Source: Zygnema cylindricum | Taxonomy: Eukaryota > Streptophyta > Zygnematophyceae > Zygnematales > Zygnemataceae | Assembly (NCBI GenBank): GCA_037447655.1 | Contig: JBBHKE010002402.1 | Coordinates: forward strand, 1-47,344 | DNA length: 47,344 nt | Reading direction: 5' to 3' | Part shown: positions 42,820-47,344 of the stretch, in pieces | Position numbering within the stretch: position 1 is the first letter of the stretch | How the letters are laid out: every line of letters begins with the position of its first letter | The notes under the pieces: generated by a model | Databases searched by the model: none | The model's input: the letters and a program-made list of their open reading frames with translations, nothing else | What the model was told of the DNA's origin: nothing | Made by a program: the position numbers and the translations under genes

Positions 42820-43491
42820 CTATTTAAACTGTCCTTTTCTCTCAAAATCTGAATTAAAAGCCTCTACTTGCTCAACATTGAGGATATTAGATGTAGCATC
42901 CTCCTCTAGTAAAATATTGATGGCTAACTGTAAAGTCCAGCTAGCTTTATCTTTCTGTTTGAGCATGTCAAATGCTCCTTTCATACTACGAGGGAGACCC
43001 CTCATGAGCAATGCCGCCTGTTGAAAAGGAGGAAACACCCCACGTGCACAAGCATGTGCATCTACAAAGATACGAAATTTGTTAGAATATTCAGCCATTG
43101 TACCGCCAATGTACTTATAGTCCCAAATTTTTCCAGCCAATTGAAGCTCTTCCTGGACATTGGCCTTTTCATAGTCACTTTTAAGAGATTTCCAGATATC
43201 AATTGCTTTTTTCATTTTTATCCGAGACATAGCTAAGTCCTCAGATATACAAAATTTCAGAATAGAACGAGCTTGCGTATTTTTCTTAGACCATGACGGA
43301 TCAGATTCATCCAGCGAACCATCCAATATATCCAAAAGATTGACATTTTCAAAATGTGTTTCCACCATATCCGCCCAGTAAACATACTTATCCCCGGAAA
43401 AGATAGGAATTCTTGATGACAAGCCCATAACGTGTTGTTCTACAACCACCGGTGCAGGTGGAGGAGCAGCAGTAGTAGTAGAAGTAGACAT
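42820..43491 (-). CDS. E3 Gag (223 aa), start codon inside the LTR
   Basis: The ATG is at 43489-43491, within the 5' LTR. The first 19 residues (MSTSTTTAAPPPAPVVVEQ) are LTR-encoded, then H-V-M-G-L spans the primer site, and the UBN2-type Gag follows (SRIPIFSGDKYVYWADMVETHF, IDIWKSLKSDYEKANVQEELQLAGKIWDYKY, MAEYSNKFR, QQAALLMRGLPRSMKGAFDML). It is intact to the stop at 42820, where a frameshift separates it from the knuckle. Gag assembles the particle. Confidence 0.85.
   Translation of the reverse strand: MSTSTTTAAPPPAPVVVEQHVMGLSSRIPIFSGDKYVYWADMVETHFENVNLLDILDGSLDESDPSWSKKNTQARSILKFCISEDLAMSRIKMKKAIDIWKSLKSDYEKANVQEELQLAGKIWDYKYIGGTMAEYSNKFRIFVDAHACARGVFPPFQQAALLMRGLPRSMKGAFDMLKQKDKASWTLQLAINILLEEDATSNILNVEQVEAFNSDFERKGQFK
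43423..43431 (-). other. E3 half-tRNA iMet primer site (short match)
   Basis: GTTATGGGC on the minus strand, one base after the LTR end. Nine bases match the anticodon region of initiator tRNA-Met; beyond them it diverges (TTGTC). Confidence 0.65.
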
Positions 43492-44198
43492 GATACACTC
43501 TCAGAAGCTATCAAGAATCCTACCAAACAATTGTTCTTAAGTGCTCACCAATTCTTATACAAGCATCCAAACCTCACAAAACTCTATCAGAATATAGAGT
43601 AGCATTAACACTGATAACTCCCAAAGTTATAGCACAATTGACCCGACAACACTCAAGATATAATACTCAGAAGTTTCCCAAAAACTGTTTGCAGTTTTAC
43701 TACTTGGAAGTCTTGATTCATCATGTGTTCTGAGTCCTAAGTCTTATACTAGTGTTGTACCGGCAATACCTGTGTACCTGAGAGGAACATCAAGCTGCCA
43801 AGCTAATACTGAGCTACCACCGAGCTACCACTGAGCTACCATTAAGCTACCATTGAGCTACCACTAGGCTAACTAGAATCGTATCTATCGCAGTTGCTCT
43901 ATCCTGTACAGAATCACATTAAGAATATCAGACGTTGCGTTGTCCGTAGGGACCATATCAAATATAATCGTGGTTGCCTTGTCCTGTCTGTGTTGTAGTT
44001 CGCTGCTGCGCTGCTCTGCTGCTGCGTTGCTCTGCTGTATAGCAGCTGCTCTGCTGTAAAGCAGCTGCTCTGCTGTATAGCAGCTGGGCTGCTCTGTTGT
44101 ATAGCAGCTGCGGTGCTCTGTCTCTATAGCAGCTGCGCTGCTTTGTCTCTAAAGCAGCTGCGCTGCTTTGAGGCTAAAAGCTTTCCAAAAAGACAACA
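43433..44198 (-). repeat. E3 5' LTR (766 bp)
   Basis: The partner of 38339-39103, with the same ACTGAGCTACC and CAGCTG arrays. Differences are scattered single bases such as CAATTG for CAGCTG near 43530. Confidence 0.92.
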
Positions 44199-44305
44199 GA
44201 AATACTCGAAATCGCGTCACGTCGCCCAAACGATGTTTCGCATCCAACTTTGAAAATCGTGTACCTACGCACGAAATAAAAACATATTGCACGAAATTAG
44301 TACCT
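44199..44305. repeat. Unit 2 of the tandem repeat split by E3
   Basis: See unit 1 at 38220-38338. E3 inserted at the GAAAT between the two units or inside unit 1. Confidence 0.6.
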
Positions 44306-44349
44306 TTCAACGAAAAACTGAAAATACGAATCGGAATTAAATTGCACGT

Positions 44350-44590
44350 GCGAACAAAAATTATGCGCGCGTGCCAAAATCAAGCGTGCATGCATAAAAC
44401 CGCGCGCGCGTGCCTTAAACTGCGCGTGCCTACAAAATACCGCGCGTGCATGCAGAATACCGCGCGTGCGTGAGAAATACTGCGCGTGCGTGAGAAATAC
44501 TACGCCTGCGTGAGAAATACTGCGCGTGCAGAATACCGCGCGTGCGTGCAGAATACCGCGCGTGCGTGCATGATAACGTGCGTGTGAGCA
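44350..44590. repeat. GCGCGTGC minisatellite, about 22-bp unit
   Basis: About ten imperfect units of CGCGCGTGCGTG plus A(G/A)AATAC. Long alternating purine-pyrimidine stretches (GCGCGCGTGC) are present. The minus-strand frame is repetitive (HARAVFC) and not taken as a gene. Confidence 0.9.
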
Positions 44591-45109
44591 GCCAACACGA
44601 TGCGGCATGACAGAGTCACAGAAAAATAGTTAGACAAAAAAAATAGGAAAGAGTATGGAGGGATATAATTAGCAAACAGATGAAGTAGACAAGTAGACAA
44701 AATAGAAGTACACGAAAGCCGTAGCTTTAATAAATGGTCCACTTAGGACAAAAGTGTTACAAAAGGACTTTCTTAATAAAGCCACTCTATTCTTGTCTCA
44801 CTTGACTATGTCTGTACTGCTCATTGTGACATTAATGGATGAAGGATATCTTTCTTGTCTATCCTGAGTGCTTTTGTACTCTAATGTTGTCTGTTTGCAT
44901 GAAACACTCTTTAATGTGGTCCAATGAAATGATGCCTACGCATGCTTGTTCACGTGAACCTAGATATGTACAACTGCATGATTGTAATAATGGTATGACT
45001 CCACGTCGTCTGAATCCTGATGTTCGTCCGTACAAATAGTATTGTTCCACAATGTGACGCCGGTCACACAAAATCGGCAATACCCGATATTGCCCAAAAT
45101 CGCCCATAA
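44591..45109. other. Intergenic, nothing firm
   Basis: A 66-codon + frame at 44839-45039 has non-repetitive composition but no family match, no splice context and no upstream signal. Not called. Confidence 0.5.
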
Positions 45110-45300
45110 AATCAACAGGGAGGTGGAGGGAGGAAGGGAGAGAAAGGGGGTGTTCAAGGGTAGAGAGGGGGAGAGGAAGAGAGAGAGGGGAAGAGAGACA
45201 GAAAGAGGGAGAGATAGGGGTTGATGGAGAGGGAGAGATAAAGGAGAGGGAGAGAGAAAGAAGGAGAGGGAGAGAGGGAGAGAGAAAGAGAAACAAAGCC
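45110..45300 (+). repeat. GA-rich tract
   Basis: GAGAGGGAGAGA repeats like those at 1-547. The long frames through it are compositional. Confidence 0.9.
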
Positions 45301-46655
45301 GGGCAAGGTGAGCTGGTATTTTTTCCAATTTTCTCATAAATACTTTCAACTAAAATAATCCATCAAAAAAAAATGAAAGCAAAGAAAATCCAAAACACTA
45401 TTAATAAACTTTTTAATGTAGAAAGAATCATATTTATATCGATATAGTAATGGCAAACCTTCAAACTCAAAATATTACAATACATAAATATTATTTAAAT
45501 TATGAGGTCTTATCTCAATAATTGAGGTGTTTTAAACAAAAAATATGAATATTATGTTCCAAAAACTCGAAAACATTATTAGGAAGAATGGAGCAAAACC
45601 ATTATTATAGAAGAAACAAAAAAAAAAAAAAACATTATTAAAAGAAGCTCTCTCCATATCTTACTCCAATTAGACATACCAATTAACATATCTTTAGATT
45701 ATTCATAAAAAAGAAACAATAAAAAAAACTAGAATATAATGATTCACACCATAAATCTGTTAAGAAAATTAAACTACAATTTCCATTAGTGCATTTTTAT
45801 TTCTGAATCAACTTTTGATAATTAGACAATTAGCCTTCCCAAAAAAAAATCCCTTCATCCCCATGAGTTATGGTGATGGGGGAGAGAGGGAGAAAAAACT
45901 CCAACCTTTTTGTTAAACTCACACCTAAGCACAAAGGACATAATTTTACACCAACAAAAACGACATCTCTTTTTATCTCCGACTTTCTATCTATTTCTCT
46001 ACCTTATTTTCTCTATCTCTCCCCCTCTCTGAACCCCTACCACCGTACTTGCAATTGACCACTCACTTTATCTTTGATTCTCTATCCCTCTTCCTCCCTT
46101 TCCCTCTTCCTCCCTCTCCCTCTCCCTTTCTCCAGTCATCTCTCGACATCCCTACTCATATAGGACCAGTCATTCCAAACCGTTCCCTTCAACGTGAAAC
46201 GCAGCACAAACCCCGCGACATTCAACCTCACACCGCGTCACCACAAATCGAAACTCCTAAACCCATGTGCCCATAGAGATGATTGTTCGTGACATCCTTC
46301 TTAAAAATATATCAATTAACAGTATTGTTTGGACAATATTGTTTATTGTTTGGACAATATTGCTTATTGTTCATGAAATATCTTCAATGATATTCGTAAA
46401 ACAATTAAACAGAGTCGAGTCACAATTAAATAAATCAAAGATCGACCATTGAGCATGATGATTTGGTACATTAAAGGAAAAGCTCCACAAATTATCATCT
46501 GTATGGACGAAAGCGTTTAGTTGTCCCAATTTGTGATGGCGACGAGTAAGATAGAGTGCCGCAGGGTTTGTACCATGTGTCACGCTGAAGATAACAGCTT
46601 ACAAAGAGTAGTCTCCAACCAGTAGATATAATGGAGAACTAACCAAAGGAACTAA
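45301..46655. other. AT-rich intergenic DNA
   Basis: No coding exon is recognised. A short CT tract lies at 46010-46130. Two copies of ATTGTTTGGACAATATTG occur at 46323-46362, each a small palindrome. Confidence 0.6.
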
Positions 46656-46725
46656 AAGATCCAAAAAGTATCGACAAATAGAGAAATTATAAGATCCAAA
46701 AAGTATCGACAAATAGAGAAATTAT
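46656..46725 (+). repeat. Exact 35-bp tandem duplication
   Basis: AAGATCCAAAAAGTATCGAC plus 15 more bases, twice without a mismatch (46656-46690, 46691-46725). It looks recent. Confidence 0.95.
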
Positions 46726-47344
46726 CTTTGTTGGTAGGAAAAGCATGCCACCCACTTTGAAGCGTGTGTAACCAAAAGAAAAACAAAGGAAAAATACAAG
46801 GAGAAGACATGAATATGTGGAGATAATGCGGCGATAGAAAGATGTGGCGACAAAGAAGAGAAATATTGGGGGGATGGAGACAAAAATAAGGAGGGAAATC
46901 ATATTGAAAGTATTTGGAAGCCTTTTTATTACGTAATCAACGTAAAGATCCTCCTCTTAAATCAAAGAGTGAACCTTTTGGTAGTGAATCCTTTATTGAA
47001 ACGACTCGTGAAGAATATTCGCATTATTGTCTCGTTCCACAAAAAGAGTGGCCAAACATTTCTGCAAAAAAAAGGGTCCGGTTCCACCATGGGAGTGTAA
47101 AATACCTGGAAAAAAAACACATATTTGCATGAAGAGAGAGAAAGACAAGTAAATAAAGTGTAAAAACTGAGAAGAGCGAGAGAACAGGAAAGAGAGAGTT
47201 TTTATACCTTAAAAATTTTATTATTAGAAAAAACGAGGGAGAGGGAAAGACAGAGGAATATGGAAAGGAAAGATACATATTTTTAACCGTCGTTGTTTTA
47301 CTAAATATAAAAAAAAAAAAAAGCCAGAGAAAGAGAGAGAGAGA
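46726..47344. other. Intergenic, window end
   Basis: A 72-codon + frame (46914-47132) has mixed composition but no recognised domain. It could be an exon of a gene reaching beyond the window, at low probability. GA repeats reappear from 47135. Confidence 0.4.

Larger units (their letters stand above)
38339..44198 (-). mobile_element. E3: structurally complete Ty1/copia element, 5860 bp
   Basis: Both LTRs begin TGTTGT and end ACAACA (perfect inverted ends) and are flanked by the 5-bp target duplication GAAAT (38334-38338 and 44199-44203). Primer site, gag, PR, IN, RT, RNase H and polypurine tract are all in copia order on the minus strand. The LTRs differ at about 30 positions by eye (about 4%). 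Frameshifts and stops in the polyprotein and a mutated protease make it non-autonomous now. Confidence 0.92.

Noticed and set aside
44350-44590. CRISPR-like array
   Set aside because: Unit is about 22 bp with no unique spacers; it is a minisatellite in a eukaryotic genome.
44839-45039. Possible small gene on the + strand (66 codons)
   Set aside because: Composition is not repetitive, but there is no recognisable domain, promoter, splice site or homologous copy in the window.
46914-47132. Possible terminal exon on the + strand (72 codons)
   Set aside because: No family recognised and no clear acceptor; it may be chance in AT-rich DNA.

Overview
The window reads as nuclear DNA of a green plant, with introns, AATAAA poly(A) signals, a plant-type armadillo-repeat gene, a PAN-domain membrane-protein gene and many Ty1/copia retrotransposons. 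The copia primer-binding sites match the anticodon arm of plant initiator tRNA-Met (as I remember that tRNA), which supports a streptophyte. A charophyte alga or an early land plant is my guess; the species is not identified. No bacterial, viral or CRISPR features are present.

Layout. 1-1090 is a purine (GA) tract that runs straight into an armadillo-repeat gene (551-3316, + strand, one intron). 4055-4320 is a CCCT tract. 4321-4975 is an old minus-strand LTR element with an ordinary plant primer site. 4976-9009 is AT-rich intergenic DNA with decayed duplications. 9010-19933 is a nest of one copia family: two minus-strand LTRs, then element E1 (+) with an LTR at 10598-11635, a gag-LTR-gag chimera, a decayed pol, a 10-N gap, a second RT/RNase H copy, and a 3' LTR broken by an unrelated solo LTR (18498-19284). 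19934-20290 is another minus-strand LTR remnant. 21144-23612 (- strand) is a complete small gene for a secreted or type I membrane protein with two PAN/apple domains, from TATA box to poly(A) signal. 23613-28538 is intergenic with short repeats, a possible palindromic MITE and G-rich tracts. 28539-33945 is element E2 (+, same family as E1), with a solo LTR inside its 5' LTR. It is cut at 33945 by a minus-strand gag-only copia-like element (33946 to about 38105). 38339-44198 (-) is E3, a structurally complete copia element with 765/766-bp LTRs and a 5-bp target duplication. 44199-47344 is intergenic with a GCGCGTGC minisatellite, a GA tract and a 35-bp exact duplication.

The most interesting signal is shared by three diverged copia lineages here. 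Each appears to prime from the anticodon region of initiator tRNA-Met (half-tRNA priming, known for Drosophila copia), and in each the gag reading frame starts inside the 5' LTR and runs through the primer site, so the primer site is itself translated as V-M-G-(P/L). The E1/E2 family LTRs also carry stem-loops with compensatory stem changes, a long palindrome, and an antisense tRNA-like segment in every copy that retains that part of the LTR.

Limits: everything was read by eye. LTR ends without a target duplication, the start codon of the armadillo gene and the very short intron of the PAN gene are uncertain.
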